Shown: in pieces, positions 53,485-61,871 of the stretch | Layout of the letters: every line of letters starts with the position of its first letter | Numbering within the stretch: the stretch's first letter is position 1 | NCBI RefSeq assembly: GCF_000701345.1 | Contig: NZ_KL370775.1 | Location: 248,001 to 312,000 of the forward strand | Direction: 5' to 3' | Origin: Bradyrhizobium sp. URHD0069 | GTDB taxonomy: Bacteria > Pseudomonadota > Alphaproteobacteria > Rhizobiales > Xanthobacteraceae | Length of the DNA: 64,000 nucleotides | The notes under the pieces: generated by a model | What the model was told of the DNA's origin: nothing | Databases searched by the model: none | Seen by the model: the letters and a program-made list of their open reading frames with translations, nothing else | Translations under genes and position numbers: made by a program

Positions 53485-53502
53485 ACGTTACCTTATTAAC
53501 GT
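53485..53502 (+). promoter_or_regulatory. Palindrome in the paaX-paaA promoter region
   Basis: ACGTTACCTTATTAACGT pairs ACGTTA with TAACGT around six bases, three bases after the paaX stop. A possible -35 TTAACG and -10 TCATAC (18-base spacer) overlap its right arm. It is a reasonable binding site for PaaX on the former paaA promoter, but I know of no firmly matching consensus. Confidence 0.35.
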
Positions 53503-53554
53503 GAGTTTGTGATTTCTTGTCATACGCTAAGGCATCGCCTCCCTGAGGTCGGTC

Positions 53555-53668
53555 ATGTACACGCAGGCGCTCAATACATCCGACGGCGAAGACCGCAACA
53601 TAGAGGACGCCGCGCGCGCCGCGCATTTCCAGGCGCGCATCGATGCCGAGGAGCGCATCGAGCCACGA
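53555..53668 (+). pseudogene. paaA: 5' remnant of paaA (phenylacetyl-CoA epoxidase subunit A)
   Basis: The first 38 codons read as the N-terminus of PaaA: MYTQALNTSDGEDRN..., then RAAHFQARIDAEERIEPR. After EPR, where PaaA continues with DWMP, the reading turns into antisense of the paaK 3' end. Full PaaA is about 330 residues, so nearly all of it is missing. Only nine bases separate the break from the paaK stop. A deletion joined the paaA 5' end to the tail of paaK, removing the remainder of the epoxidase genes that normally follow. The remnant has no frameshift, so the loss may be recent. Confidence 0.85.
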
Positions 53669-53677
53669 GGGCGAAAC

Positions 53678-55009
53678 CTACTCCTTTGGCCGCTTGTCGA
53701 TGATGCGCTTGGCCTTGCCGAGCGAGCGCTCCAGCGTATCGGGCGCGACCGCCCTGACGCGCGCGGTGATGCCGATGCTGTTCTTGATAGAGGCGGTGAC
53801 CCGCTCGGTATGCTCAAGTAGCCCGCTGCCGTCCCAGCTCTCGGGGCGCGCTTCCGCCAGCACCGTCATCTCGTCCATTCGTCCCTCGCGCGTCAGTTCG
53901 ATGATGAAATGCCCGCCGCACCAGTCGGTGGCGACCAGCACTTCCTCGATCTGGGTCGGGAAAAGATTGACGCCGCGCAGGATGATCATGTCATCGGAAC
54001 GTCCCGTCACCTTCTCCATGCGCCGCATTCCCGGCCGTGCTGTGCCCGGCAACAGTCGCGTCAGATCGCGGGTGCGGTAGCGGACGACCGGAAACGCTTC
54101 CTTGGTCAGTGAGGTGAAGACAAGCTCGCCGATTTCGCCGTCGGGCAGCATCGCGCCGGTCTCGGGATCGATCACCTCCGGATAGAAATGATCCTCCCAT
54201 ATATGCAGGCCGTCTTTGGTCTCGATGCATTCCTGCGCGACGCCGGGGCCGATCACTTCGGACAGGCCGTAGATATCGGTGGCGTCCATGTCGAACGTCG
54301 CTTCGATCTCACCTCGCAGCGCATTGGTCCAGGGTTCGGCGCCGAAGATGCCGATTTTCAACGACGACTGGCGCGGATCCAAACCCCTGCGTTTGAATTC
54401 GTCCGATATCGCCAGCATGTAGCTCGGCGTCACCGTGATGATGTCGGGCTTGAAATCGTTGATCAACTGCACCTGCCGCTCGGTCATGCCGCCGGAGACC
54501 GGCACCACGGTACAGCCCAGCCGCTCGGCGCCGTAATGCACGCCAAGGCCGCCGGTGAAGAGGCCATAGCCGTAGGCGTTGTGGATGATCATGCCGGTGC
54601 GGCCGCCCGCGGCGCGGATCGAACGCGCCATCACGTCGGACCAGACATCGATATCGGCTTTGGTATATCCGACCACGATCGGCTTGCCCGTGGTGCCGGA
54701 AGAGGCGTGGACGCGGACCAGCTTTTCGCGCGGCACGGCGAACATGTTGAACGGGTAGTTGTCGCGCAAGTCGGTCTTCACCGTGAAAGGAAAATTGCGG
54801 AGATCCGACTGCTGCCGAAAATCATTGGGATGCACGCCGGCGCCGTCAAAGGCTTTTTTGTAATGCGCGACGTTGTTGTAGGCGTGCGCAAGGGTCCAGG
54901 CGAGTCGTTTGGTTTGCAGCGCTATGATCTCATCGCGCGAAGCCCGCTCGGCCTCGTCCATCTCGGCGCTATAGCCGCTGCGCCTGGATTGAGGGGTCCT
55001 CGAAGCCAT
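53678..55009 (-). CDS. paaK: Phenylacetate-CoA ligase
   Basis: A 443-residue adenylate-forming enzyme that activates phenylacetate with ATP and CoA. It has the AMP-binding loop HASSGTTGKPIVVGYT, the IYGLSEVIGPGVAQE motif, RYRTRDLTRLLPG and the C-terminal hinge and lysine region (LGKAKRIIDKRPKE). It appears complete in spite of the deletion abutting its 3' end. It lies 24 bases after paaI. Without the epoxidase nearby, phenylacetyl-CoA formed here would need a pathway encoded elsewhere, unless it only serves as a PaaX effector. Confidence 0.95.
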   Translation of the reverse strand: MASRTPQSRRSGYSAEMDEAERASRDEIIALQTKRLAWTLAHAYNNVAHYKKAFDGAGVHPNDFRQQSDLRNFPFTVKTDLRDNYPFNMFAVPREKLVRVHASSGTTGKPIVVGYTKADIDVWSDVMARSIRAAGGRTGMIIHNAYGYGLFTGGLGVHYGAERLGCTVVPVSGGMTERQVQLINDFKPDIITVTPSYMLAISDEFKRRGLDPRQSSLKIGIFGAEPWTNALRGEIEATFDMDATDIYGLSEVIGPGVAQECIETKDGLHIWEDHFYPEVIDPETGAMLPDGEIGELVFTSLTKEAFPVVRYRTRDLTRLLPGTARPGMRRMEKVTGRSDDMIILRGVNLFPTQIEEVLVATDWCGGHFIIELTREGRMDEMTVLAEARPESWDGSGLLEHTERVTASIKNSIGITARVRAVAPDTLERSLGKAKRIIDKRPKE

Positions 55010-55033
55010 CGCGCGCTCCCCGAAATCGCCTGT

Positions 55034-55495
55034 CTAATCCAATTGGGCCTCGGCGCCAGTCGGCACCCATGCGCCGCCGAGTGTGCGCGAATGGCCGCGC
55101 AACTCGGCGATTGCGACATCATCGATGGTGACGCGCACATCGCAAATCCCGGAACGTCCGGTTCGCGAGATTTCCCGCGCCGTCGCGATCAGGCGATCGC
55201 CGAGCTTGCCCGGCCTGATGAAAGAGATGTTGCACTGCGCCGCGACCGTGCGCTCGTTATGGGAGTTGCAGGCAAAAGCGAACGCAGAATCCGCCAGCAG
55301 GAAAATAAAGCCGCCATGGGCGATGCCGTGGCCGTTGACCATGTGCGGCTTGATCGTCATCGCCAGTGTGGCTTCGCCTGGCTTGATCTGCAGGATTTCC
55401 ATGCCGAGACCCCTGCTGGCGTCGTCTTCCTTCCACATCGCCTCGGCGCAGGCGCGCGCGAGATCGTCGGGTAAAAGCGTGGCCTTGACGTTCAT
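55034..55495 (-). CDS. paaI: PaaI hotdog-fold phenylacetyl-CoA thioesterase
   Basis: A 153-residue hotdog thioesterase. The helix region NGHGIAHGGFIFLLADSAFAFACN carries the catalytic HGG...D pattern with Asp at about residue 69. PaaI hydrolyses hydroxylated or stalled phenylacetyl-CoA intermediates, rescuing CoA. It pairs with paaK downstream. The upstream region contains an inverted repeat discussed separately. A PaaI without the epoxidase genes at this locus is a leftover or serves another pathway copy. Confidence 0.92.
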   Translation of the reverse strand: MNVKATLLPDDLARACAEAMWKEDDASRGLGMEILQIKPGEATLAMTIKPHMVNGHGIAHGGFIFLLADSAFAFACNSHNERTVAAQCNISFIRPGKLGDRLIATAREISRTGRSGICDVRVTIDDVAIAELRGHSRTLGGAWVPTGAEAQLD

Positions 55496-55586
55496 CGCGG
55501 CCCCTCTGCGAGCGCCAACCTGCCGAGCGGGGATCGATCCAAAGTTGCTCTCCCAGGTCGCCGGGCTTATTGGACAAGCCTCTTGA

Positions 55587-55608
55587 ACTAGCCGATCAGT
55601 CGGTTAGT
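55587..55608. promoter_or_regulatory. Inverted repeat between paaIK and the MDR gene
   Basis: ACTAGCCGA and TCGGTTAGT form an imperfect palindrome (one mismatch) around TCAG, about 90 bases upstream of paaI and 80 bases upstream of the divergent reductase gene. The form resembles operators of TetR-type regulators of fatty-acyl or phenylacetyl-CoA genes. No matching TetR gene adjoins. Confidence 0.4.
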
Positions 55609-55688
55609 CATGGTGCGAAGCCACCATGGTGTCAGCGATCCCTGCGGGCGTCAAATCGCGTTCGAAATCGCCAAACTCGAGAACACCC

Positions 55689-56723
55689 ATGATGCCGGCC
55701 CCCCAAAAACCAGATGGTCCGCCTGTCGCCGTCGAGGCGCGTTGCGTCCGTCTGCCAGCGAAGGCTGATGATCCGGCGTCGCTCGCACCGGCGGTGGAGC
55801 GGCGCACGCTTTCGCGAGCGGCGAACGAGGTGCTGATCGAGATCAAGGCGGCGGCCGTCAATCCATCCGACGTGAAGGCTGCGACCGGCCTGATGGCTTA
55901 CGCGGTATTTCCGCGCACGCCCGGCCGGGACTACGCCGGGATCGTGATCGACGGGCCGGCCGACTTGATCGGGCGCGAGGTGTTCGGCTCGTCGGGCGAT
56001 CTTGGGATCCGGCGCGACGGCACCCATGCCACGCACCTTGCCGTCGAAGCCGATGCGGTGGTGGAGAAGCCGAAACATCTATCGTGGGATGAAGCCGCCG
56101 GGATCGGCGTTCCCTTCGTCACCGCGATGGAGGGCTTTCGCCGCGCCGGAATGCCCAACAAAGGCGAGACCGTGCTGGTGATGGGCGTGAACGGCAAGGT
56201 CGGGCAGGCCGCGGTGCAAATCGCAAGTTGGAATGGCGCGCGCGTCGTCGGCGTGGTGCGCAAGAACGAACCCTATGAGGGCCATGCCAATTCGAGGGTT
56301 GAAGTGATCGACGCGTCCACGACCGATGTCGCGGCGCGCGTTCGCGAGTTGACGAATGGCAAGGGCGCCGACATCGTATTCAATACCGTCGGCGATCCCT
56401 ATTTCCAGGCGGCGCACAAATCGCTCGCCGTGCGTGGGCGCCAGATCCTGATCGCCGCCATCGACAGGATCGTGCAGTTCGACATCCTGGAATTTTATCG
56501 CGGCCAGCACAGCTATGTCGGCATCGATACGCTGGGGCTGTCTTCAACTGCAACCGGCGAGGTGCTGAGAGAACTCGGCCCCGGTTTCGTCAGCGGAGAT
56601 CTCAAGCCGTTTCCCATTAAGGCAAGTGCGGTCTATTCGCTGGAAGACGCCAAAGCTGCCTTTCTGACGGTTGCCGGTTCATCGCGCGATCGCGTGATCC
56701 TGCGGCCCGCGCCAGCAAGATAA
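55689..56723 (+). CDS. Zinc-free MDR / quinone-oxidoreductase-like protein
   Basis: A 344-residue medium-chain dehydrogenase/reductase. The N-terminal GroES-like fold has IEIKAAAVNPSDVKAATG and FPRTPGRDYAGIV; the cofactor fold has GIGVPFVTAMEGFRRAGMPNKGETVLVMGVNGKVGQAAVQIA, with the Gly-rich NADPH loop. The zinc-ligand Cys and His of alcohol dehydrogenases are absent, pointing to a quinone-reductase or enoyl-type activity. ATG 55689 or 55692 is chosen; an upstream 21-codon extension is less convincing. It is divergent from the paaIK pair. Confidence 0.85.
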   Translation: MMPAPQKPDGPPVAVEARCVRLPAKADDPASLAPAVERRTLSRAANEVLIEIKAAAVNPSDVKAATGLMAYAVFPRTPGRDYAGIVIDGPADLIGREVFGSSGDLGIRRDGTHATHLAVEADAVVEKPKHLSWDEAAGIGVPFVTAMEGFRRAGMPNKGETVLVMGVNGKVGQAAVQIASWNGARVVGVVRKNEPYEGHANSRVEVIDASTTDVAARVRELTNGKGADIVFNTVGDPYFQAAHKSLAVRGRQILIAAIDRIVQFDILEFYRGQHSYVGIDTLGLSSTATGEVLRELGPGFVSGDLKPFPIKASAVYSLEDAKAAFLTVAGSSRDRVILRPAPAR

Positions 56724-56815
56724 TGAATTTAAGCCGTCATGGCGAGCCAGCGGGCGGACGAATCCGCGGCCGATGCCAAGCCCCGGTAACTTGAGATCGG
56801 CCGAGCGATTGTTCG

Positions 56816-58039
56816 TCAATCTGCCGCGTGCGTTACGATGTGAATCTCCGAGGTGAGGGTGCGATGCACCGGGCACTTGTCGGCGATTTCCATCAGCTTC
56901 TTGCGTTGTTCAGCGTCTAGCGCACCCTCGATGGTGATGATCCGTTCGATTTGATCGAGCATTCCGACCCGGGTTTCGCAATCGGCGCAATCTTCCGCGT
57001 GTATCTTGCTGTGCTTCAGCCTCACCGTCACCCGCTCCAGCGGCAGGGATTTGCGGTCGGCGTACAAGCGCATGGTCATGGATGTGCAGGCGCCGAGCCC
57101 GGCAAGCACGAAGTCATATGGTCCGGGTCCGGTGTCCTCGCCGCCGGCGGCGATCGGCTCATCGGCCAGCATGCGATGCGGCCCGGCGGAAATCGTTTGC
57201 TGGAATTTGCTGGTGCGGGTTTCGCGAACCACGACGTTTCGCGGCCCTTCGCCGGGATCGACGACCTGCTCGGGCCCGACGGGATCGAAATAGCGCGTCG
57301 CCCAGGCGGCAATGACCTCGGCGACATACGCGGCGTCACGCTTGCCGGTGAGCAGATGATCCGCACCGGCCAGCGACACGAAGCTCTTGGGGTGCTTGGC
57401 CGCGACGAAAATACGGGTGGCGTTGTCGATGCCGACCGTGTCGTCGGTCGGCGCGTGCATGATCAGCAGCGCCTTGTGCAGTTTCATCACATGTGCCATC
57501 AGGCCATGCTCGGCGATGTCGTCGAGAAATTCCCGCTTGATCTGAAACGGCCGGCCGGCGAGCGAGACCTCGACCTTGCCCTGCTCGCGGATGTCCTCGA
57601 TGCGATCCTTGAACAGGCCGGTGACATGGGCGGGATCGGAGGGGGCGGCGATGGTGACGACGGCCTTGGCATCCGGAATTTGCTCTGCTGCGGCGAGAAT
57701 AGCGGCGCCGCCCAGACTATGGCCGATCAGGATCGCCGGGCCTTTGCGGGTTTCGCGCAGGTGGTCGGCCGCCCGCACCAGATCCGCGACATTCGAGGAA
57801 AACGTCGCGTTGGCGAAATCGCCTTCGCTGGAGCCTAAGCCCGTGAAGTCGAACCGCAGCACCGCGATGCCCTTTGCCGCCAGCGCCACCGCGATCCGCC
57901 TGGCGGCCAGCACGTCCTTGCCGCAGGTGAAGCAGTGCGCGAACAGCGCATAGGCAGCGGGTTCATGCTCGGGCAGGTCCAGCGCCGCGGCGAGCTGATC
58001 GCCTTCCGAGCCCGTGAATTGGAAACGTTCAGTCGGCAC
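56816..58039 (-). CDS. Fusion of alpha/beta hydrolase and OsmC domains
   Basis: A 407-residue two-domain protein. Residues 1 to about 255 are an alpha/beta hydrolase with nucleophile Ser108 (IGHSLGG) and a His in AGADHLL (residue 228). Residues about 265-407 are an OsmC-type peroxiredoxin with its redox Cys318 (GLGACTSM) and Cys389 (DKCPVHRTL). OsmC domains reduce organic hydroperoxides through the Cys pair. The coexistence of both sets of catalytic residues suggests a combined lipid-hydroperoxide detoxifying role. It lies 76 bases after a sulfite oxidase-like gene. The fusion type is known in proteobacteria. Confidence 0.9.
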   Translation of the reverse strand: MPTERFQFTGSEGDQLAAALDLPEHEPAAYALFAHCFTCGKDVLAARRIAVALAAKGIAVLRFDFTGLGSSEGDFANATFSSNVADLVRAADHLRETRKGPAILIGHSLGGAAILAAAEQIPDAKAVVTIAAPSDPAHVTGLFKDRIEDIREQGKVEVSLAGRPFQIKREFLDDIAEHGLMAHVMKLHKALLIMHAPTDDTVGIDNATRIFVAAKHPKSFVSLAGADHLLTGKRDAAYVAEVIAAWATRYFDPVGPEQVVDPGEGPRNVVVRETRTSKFQQTISAGPHRMLADEPIAAGGEDTGPGPYDFVLAGLGACTSMTMRLYADRKSLPLERVTVRLKHSKIHAEDCADCETRVGMLDQIERIITIEGALDAEQRKKLMEIADKCPVHRTLTSEIHIVTHAAD

Positions 58040-58068
58040 GTCGGCCCTCCATGGTGGCGGTGGGGCTC

Positions 58069-58097
58069 CCTCTCTCCCTTGGAAAGGATAAGAGAGG
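58069..58097. repeat. Short hairpin between sulfite oxidase-like and fusion genes
   Basis: CCTCTCT and AGAGAGG pair, with inner CCTT/AAGG pairing, in the gap between the minus-strand genes. It looks like a shorter member of the element family at 5450. Confidence 0.4.
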
Positions 58098-58114
58098 TGA
58101 ACGCTGAAATTCAG

Positions 58115-58780
58115 TCAATGGCCGGAATAACGCTGCTCCTGCCAGGGATCACCGCGGTTGTGATAACCGCGCACTTCCCAGTAGCCCGGCGCATCCTCGG
58201 CGAGGAATTCGATGCTCTGCAGCCACTTCGCGCTCTTCCAGAAATAGAGATGCGGCACCACCAGTCGCACCGGGCCGCCGTGCTCCGGCTGCAGCGGCGC
58301 GCCGGACCAGGCGTGCGCGAGCAGGGCGTCTTCGGCGGCAAAATCTTCCAGCGTCAGGTTGGTGGTGTAGCCGTCATGGGAATGCAGCACGACGTATCGC
58401 GCTTCGTCGCGCGGCCGGCAGGCCATCAGGAGATCGCGGATCGGCAACCCTTCCCATTGGTTGTCGTAGCGCGACCATGTGGTTACGCAATGGATGTCGG
58501 ATGTGAACTTCGCCTGCGGCTGGGCCGTGAATTGCGCCCAATCCCAGAATATCGGATTTTCAACTGCGCCGTAGACGTCGAGCCGCCAGCGCTCACGGGA
58601 AATCTGCGGCGTAAGGCCGAGGTCGAGGATTGGCCAGTCACGGGTCAGATGCTGCCCCGGCGGCAGGCGCTGCTCCTCCGGACGGGGGGTCTTTCCGGTG
58701 AGAAGGCGGCCCTCGCGCGCCCAGCGCTGCTTGCTGCGCGTCAGCTTGCTGATTGGCGGCTGCTGGTTCTCACCGGCCAT
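58115..58780 (-). CDS. Sulfite oxidase-like molybdopterin oxidoreductase
   Basis: A 221-residue protein of the sulfite oxidase-type molybdopterin fold. Cys98 in SDIHCVTTWSRYDNQW is the molybdenum ligand. RLDVYGAVENPIFW and VVPHLYFWKSAKW are conserved substrate- and cofactor-pocket segments. There is no Tat or Sec signal peptide, so it is probably cytoplasmic, unlike MsrP/YedY. The redox partner is unidentified. It is 14 bases downstream of the MFS gene and may share a transcript. Confidence 0.87.
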   Translation of the reverse strand: MAGENQQPPISKLTRSKQRWAREGRLLTGKTPRPEEQRLPPGQHLTRDWPILDLGLTPQISRERWRLDVYGAVENPIFWDWAQFTAQPQAKFTSDIHCVTTWSRYDNQWEGLPIRDLLMACRPRDEARYVVLHSHDGYTTNLTLEDFAAEDALLAHAWSGAPLQPEHGGPVRLVVPHLYFWKSAKWLQSIEFLAEDAPGYWEVRGYHNRGDPWQEQRYSGH

Positions 58781-58794
58781 ATCTCATGCCTTCG

Positions 58795-60120
58795 TTATTC
58801 GTGACGATGCATCGCCGATTCATGTTTGGTATCGCGCATGGTCGCGTAGATGATCAGGGAGAGGCAGATCATGCCGCTGAGATAGTAGTAAAACCAGTGC
58901 TCGTGGCCAAGGCTCTTGAAATACAGCGCGATCGCAGGCGCGGTGCCGCCGAACACCGAAACGGTGATCGCATAGGGAAGGCCGACGCCGAGCGCGCGGA
59001 CATTGGTGGGAAACAACTCGGCCTTCACGATGGCGTTGATCGAGGTATAGCCGGCGACGAAAATCCAGGCTGCGCAAATCAGCAGAAACGCCGTGAATGG
59101 CGACTTGGTTTCCTTCAGCGTCGTCAGGATCGGAATCGTCGACAGCGTGCCGGCGACGCCGAAAAAGATCAGCAGCGGCTTGCGGCCGATGCGGTCGGAC
59201 AGCGCGCCGTAAAGCGGCTGAAGCAATGTTGCGAAAATCAGCGAGCCGAAAATCACGAGTGTGGTCTGGTCTTCGGTAAGTCCGACGGACAGTTTGACGA
59301 AGGTCTGCATATAGGTCGTGAAGGTGTAGAACGCAGCAGTGCCGCCGGCGGTGAGACCCACTACCAGCAGCAGCTCGCGCGGATATTTTAGGAGGCCGCG
59401 GATCGAGCCGGTCGGTTTTGTCACCTTCTTGGCTTCGACGAACGCTTCGGTCTCATGCAGGTTGCGCCGCATCACGGCTGCAAAGATCGCGAGCAGGGCG
59501 CCGATCACGAATGGGATGCGCCAGCCCCAGTCTTTCAGCTCCTGCGGCGTCAAAAATACCTTTTGCAGCAACAACAGCACGATAATCGCGGTGAGCTGGC
59601 CGCCGATCAAGGTGACGTATTGAAAGCTGGAATAGAACCCGCGATGTCTGGGGTCGGCGACTTCGCTGAGATAGGTGGCGCTGGCGCCGTATTCGCCGCC
59701 AAGGCTCAATCCCTCGACGACGCGCGCCAACGCCAGAATCGCCGGCGCGGCGATGCCGATCGAGGCATAGGTCGGCGTTACCGCGATGATCAATGAGCCG
59801 AAGCACATGCAGACCACCGACAGCGTCAGCGACAGCCGTCGGCCGTAGCGGTCGGCGATGTAACCGAACAGCCAGCCGCCGAGCGGCCGCATCAGGAACG
59901 TCGCGGCGAACAGCACAGCCGCATTGAGCTGCTGCACCACCGGGTCGCTGTTCGGAAAGAAGGCCGGCGCGAAATAAAGCGCGAACGCCGTATAGGCGTA
60001 AAAATCGTACCATTCGACAAGATTGCCGATCGAGCCGATGAAGATAGCCTTGATCCGGCGTTGTACATCGCGGATGTCAACTTGATCTACGACGGTCGGA
60101 TTCACCGCTTGGTCTGTCAC
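58795..60120 (-). CDS. MHS-family MFS transporter (alpha-ketoglutarate permease-like)
   Basis: A 441-residue major facilitator with about 12 helices. The N-terminal GSIGNLVEWYDFYAYTAFALYFAPAFFP is the metabolite:H+ symporter family hallmark, and FGYIADRYGRRLSLTLS is the loop 2-3 motif DRxGRR. Members import dicarboxylates, proline/betaine or aromatic acids by proton symport. Here it follows a P450 gene by 39 bases, which suggests uptake of the P450's substrate, though no direct evidence is present. Confidence 0.9.
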   Translation of the reverse strand: MTDQAVNPTVVDQVDIRDVQRRIKAIFIGSIGNLVEWYDFYAYTAFALYFAPAFFPNSDPVVQQLNAAVLFAATFLMRPLGGWLFGYIADRYGRRLSLTLSVVCMCFGSLIIAVTPTYASIGIAAPAILALARVVEGLSLGGEYGASATYLSEVADPRHRGFYSSFQYVTLIGGQLTAIIVLLLLQKVFLTPQELKDWGWRIPFVIGALLAIFAAVMRRNLHETEAFVEAKKVTKPTGSIRGLLKYPRELLLVVGLTAGGTAAFYTFTTYMQTFVKLSVGLTEDQTTLVIFGSLIFATLLQPLYGALSDRIGRKPLLIFFGVAGTLSTIPILTTLKETKSPFTAFLLICAAWIFVAGYTSINAIVKAELFPTNVRALGVGLPYAITVSVFGGTAPAIALYFKSLGHEHWFYYYLSGMICLSLIIYATMRDTKHESAMHRHE

Positions 60121-60159
60121 GCATAATCTCCGAGTGATGAAGGGCTGGACGCGAAGGCG

Positions 60160-61359
60160 TCAGCCCGCTTTTCCGAACAGGATCGGAAGCTGCCGTGGGC
60201 CGCGTACGGTGCCTTCCGACCAGGTGACCTTGCCGGCCGGGTCCAGCCTGAAATCGGGGATGCGCTTCAGCCACTCTTCGATGGCAACCGTCATTTCCAT
60301 GCGCGCGAGGTTGGAGCCGACGCAGCGGTGAATTCCAAGGCCGAACGCGGCATGGCGATTTTCCTTGCGGTCGATCACGACCTTGTCGGCATCGGGAAAC
60401 ATGGCGGGATCGCGATTGGCGGCGGGAAACGATAGCAGCACCATATTGCCGGGCTTGACGGGGCAGCCGCTGATAGCCGTTTCCTTCATCACCTCGCGAG
60501 CCATCGTCACCGGCGAATAGGCGCGCAGCAATTCCTCGATCGCAGTCGGCATCAATTCCGGCTCCGCGATCAGGCGGTCGCGATCGGCGGGCGTTTTCGC
60601 CAGATGCCAAAGCGAAGAGCCGATCGCGCTCCAGGTGGTATCGATGCCGGCGATCAGCAGCAGTCGCAGCGAACCCAGCACATGCACATCGGACAACGGT
60701 TTGCCGTCCTTGTCTCTGGCGTTCATCAGCGTCGAGATCAGATCGTCGGTGGGGTGCTTTTTGCGATCCTCGACATGGCCGGCGAAATATGCGGTCATCG
60801 CGTGGATCGCGCGCATCATTGTGTCGTCATCCTTGATACCGAGTTCGAGGATTTCGTGGATCCATGTGATGAAAAGATCGCTGTCCTTTTCCGGGATGCC
60901 GAGCATATGGGCGATGGCGCGAACTGGAATGTGCTTGGTGTAGCGCGCCGCGGCGTCGCATTTTCCGTCGGTAATGAATTCGTCGATCAGCTCGTTGCAG
61001 ATCGCGCGAACCCTCGGCTCGAGTTTTTTCATGGCGTCGGGCGTGAACGGCGGCAGCAGCAACTTCTTGGCGGGCTTGTGTTCCGGAGGATCGGAGGTGA
61101 TCGGCGGCGCCGACTGCGTAGTATCGGGGCGGACGTCGCGCACGATGACCCGACGCGATGAAAAATGTTCGGTGTCGTAGGCGACCTTTTTCACCGCCTC
61201 ATAGGTAGTCGGCATGTAGCAGCCGAGAAAGCGATCGGTGTGAACCACAGGCGATGCCGTCCGCAACTCGTCCCAGATCGGAAACGGATTCTCCGTCCAG
61301 CGCGGATCGGTATGGTCAAAATCGTGAACCCAGTCGGTGACGGGGGCATGATTGGACAT
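60160..61359 (-). CDS. Cytochrome P450
   Basis: A 399-residue soluble P450. It has I-helix IAGIDTTWS with the acid-alcohol pair, ExxR in EELLRA, and the heme segment FGLGIHRCVGSNLARME, Cys346. It lies 65 bases after a small 3Fe-4S/4Fe-4S ferredoxin, its likely electron donor, and 39 bases before the MFS gene. The ferredoxin-P450-MFS order resembles uptake and oxidation of a small organic acid or terpenoid; the reductase is missing from the cluster. Start ATG 61359 gives the normal N-terminus VTDWVHDFDHTDPRW. Confidence 0.94.
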   Translation of the reverse strand: MSNHAPVTDWVHDFDHTDPRWTENPFPIWDELRTASPVVHTDRFLGCYMPTTYEAVKKVAYDTEHFSSRRVIVRDVRPDTTQSAPPITSDPPEHKPAKKLLLPPFTPDAMKKLEPRVRAICNELIDEFITDGKCDAAARYTKHIPVRAIAHMLGIPEKDSDLFITWIHEILELGIKDDDTMMRAIHAMTAYFAGHVEDRKKHPTDDLISTLMNARDKDGKPLSDVHVLGSLRLLLIAGIDTTWSAIGSSLWHLAKTPADRDRLIAEPELMPTAIEELLRAYSPVTMAREVMKETAISGCPVKPGNMVLLSFPAANRDPAMFPDADKVVIDRKENRHAAFGLGIHRCVGSNLARMEMTVAIEEWLKRIPDFRLDPAGKVTWSEGTVRGPRQLPILFGKAG

Positions 61360-61424
61360 CAGGGCATTTCCTCCGGCTTTGGTTCGCTCAATAGTTCAAC
61401 GAGGGTCGCTATCGCGAACCGAAT

Positions 61425-61634
61425 TCATTCCTCGGTCACATTGATCGCGATCTCCGGACAATTGGCCTTGGCGAGCCACGCTTTGTCCTCAAGTCCCGCA
61501 GGGACGGCGCCATCGCCGATTTCGTGCGCGTTGCCGAATTCATCGAGATCAAACAGTTCGGCTGCCAGCGACTTGCAACGGGCATGTCCCTGACACCTCT
61601 CCTGGTCAACCCGTACTTTCAATTTTCCGGACAT
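61425..61634 (-). CDS. Small ferredoxin with CxxHxxC cluster motif
   Basis: A 69-residue ferredoxin. Cluster ligands are Cys14, Cys20 and Cys59, and His17 takes the place of the missing Cys: C-x2-H-x2-C followed by C-P near the end. Such proteins, documented in actinobacteria and Rhodopseudomonas, carry a 3Fe-4S or His-ligated 4Fe-4S cluster and feed P450s. Its 65-base spacing to the P450 gene and matching orientation support that pairing. Its acidic character suits docking. The reductase partner is not local. Confidence 0.9.
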   Translation of the reverse strand: MSGKLKVRVDQERCQGHARCKSLAAELFDLDEFGNAHEIGDGAVPAGLEDKAWLAKANCPEIAINVTEE

Positions 61635-61760
61635 CGAAGCGTTCCTCCATGGTCGAGCTTGTCGCTCGCATCTGTAGTTTCCCGGTGACTATAATGGCGC
61701 AGGAGCTATTCGTCAGCGCCGAAAAATCGCGGGTTTTTTGCCGGCAAATCTTTTTCTCAG

Positions 61761-61865
61761 CCTCATCCTGAGGAGCGGCCGCTTGCCCGCGTCGCGAAGG
61801 ATGGCGAGGTCTTGTCAACTCATGGTTCGAGACGCCGCGCGAGCTGCGCCTCCTCACCATGAGGG
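61761..61865. repeat. Palindromic repeat CCTCATCCTG...CACCATGAGGG (copy C)
   Basis: The arms CCTCATCCTGAGGAGCGG, GTTCGAGACGC and CCTCCTCACCATGAGGG match the design of the elements at 46066 and 50172. It sits between the amidase stop and the ferredoxin start, upstream of the ferredoxin-P450 unit. Confidence 0.6.
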
Positions 61866-61871
61866 ATCTGC

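Noticed and set aside
53669..53821. Continuation of the paaA frame past codon 38 as a short real protein
   Set aside because: From codon 39 the translation is antisense paaK; no PaaA similarity continues.
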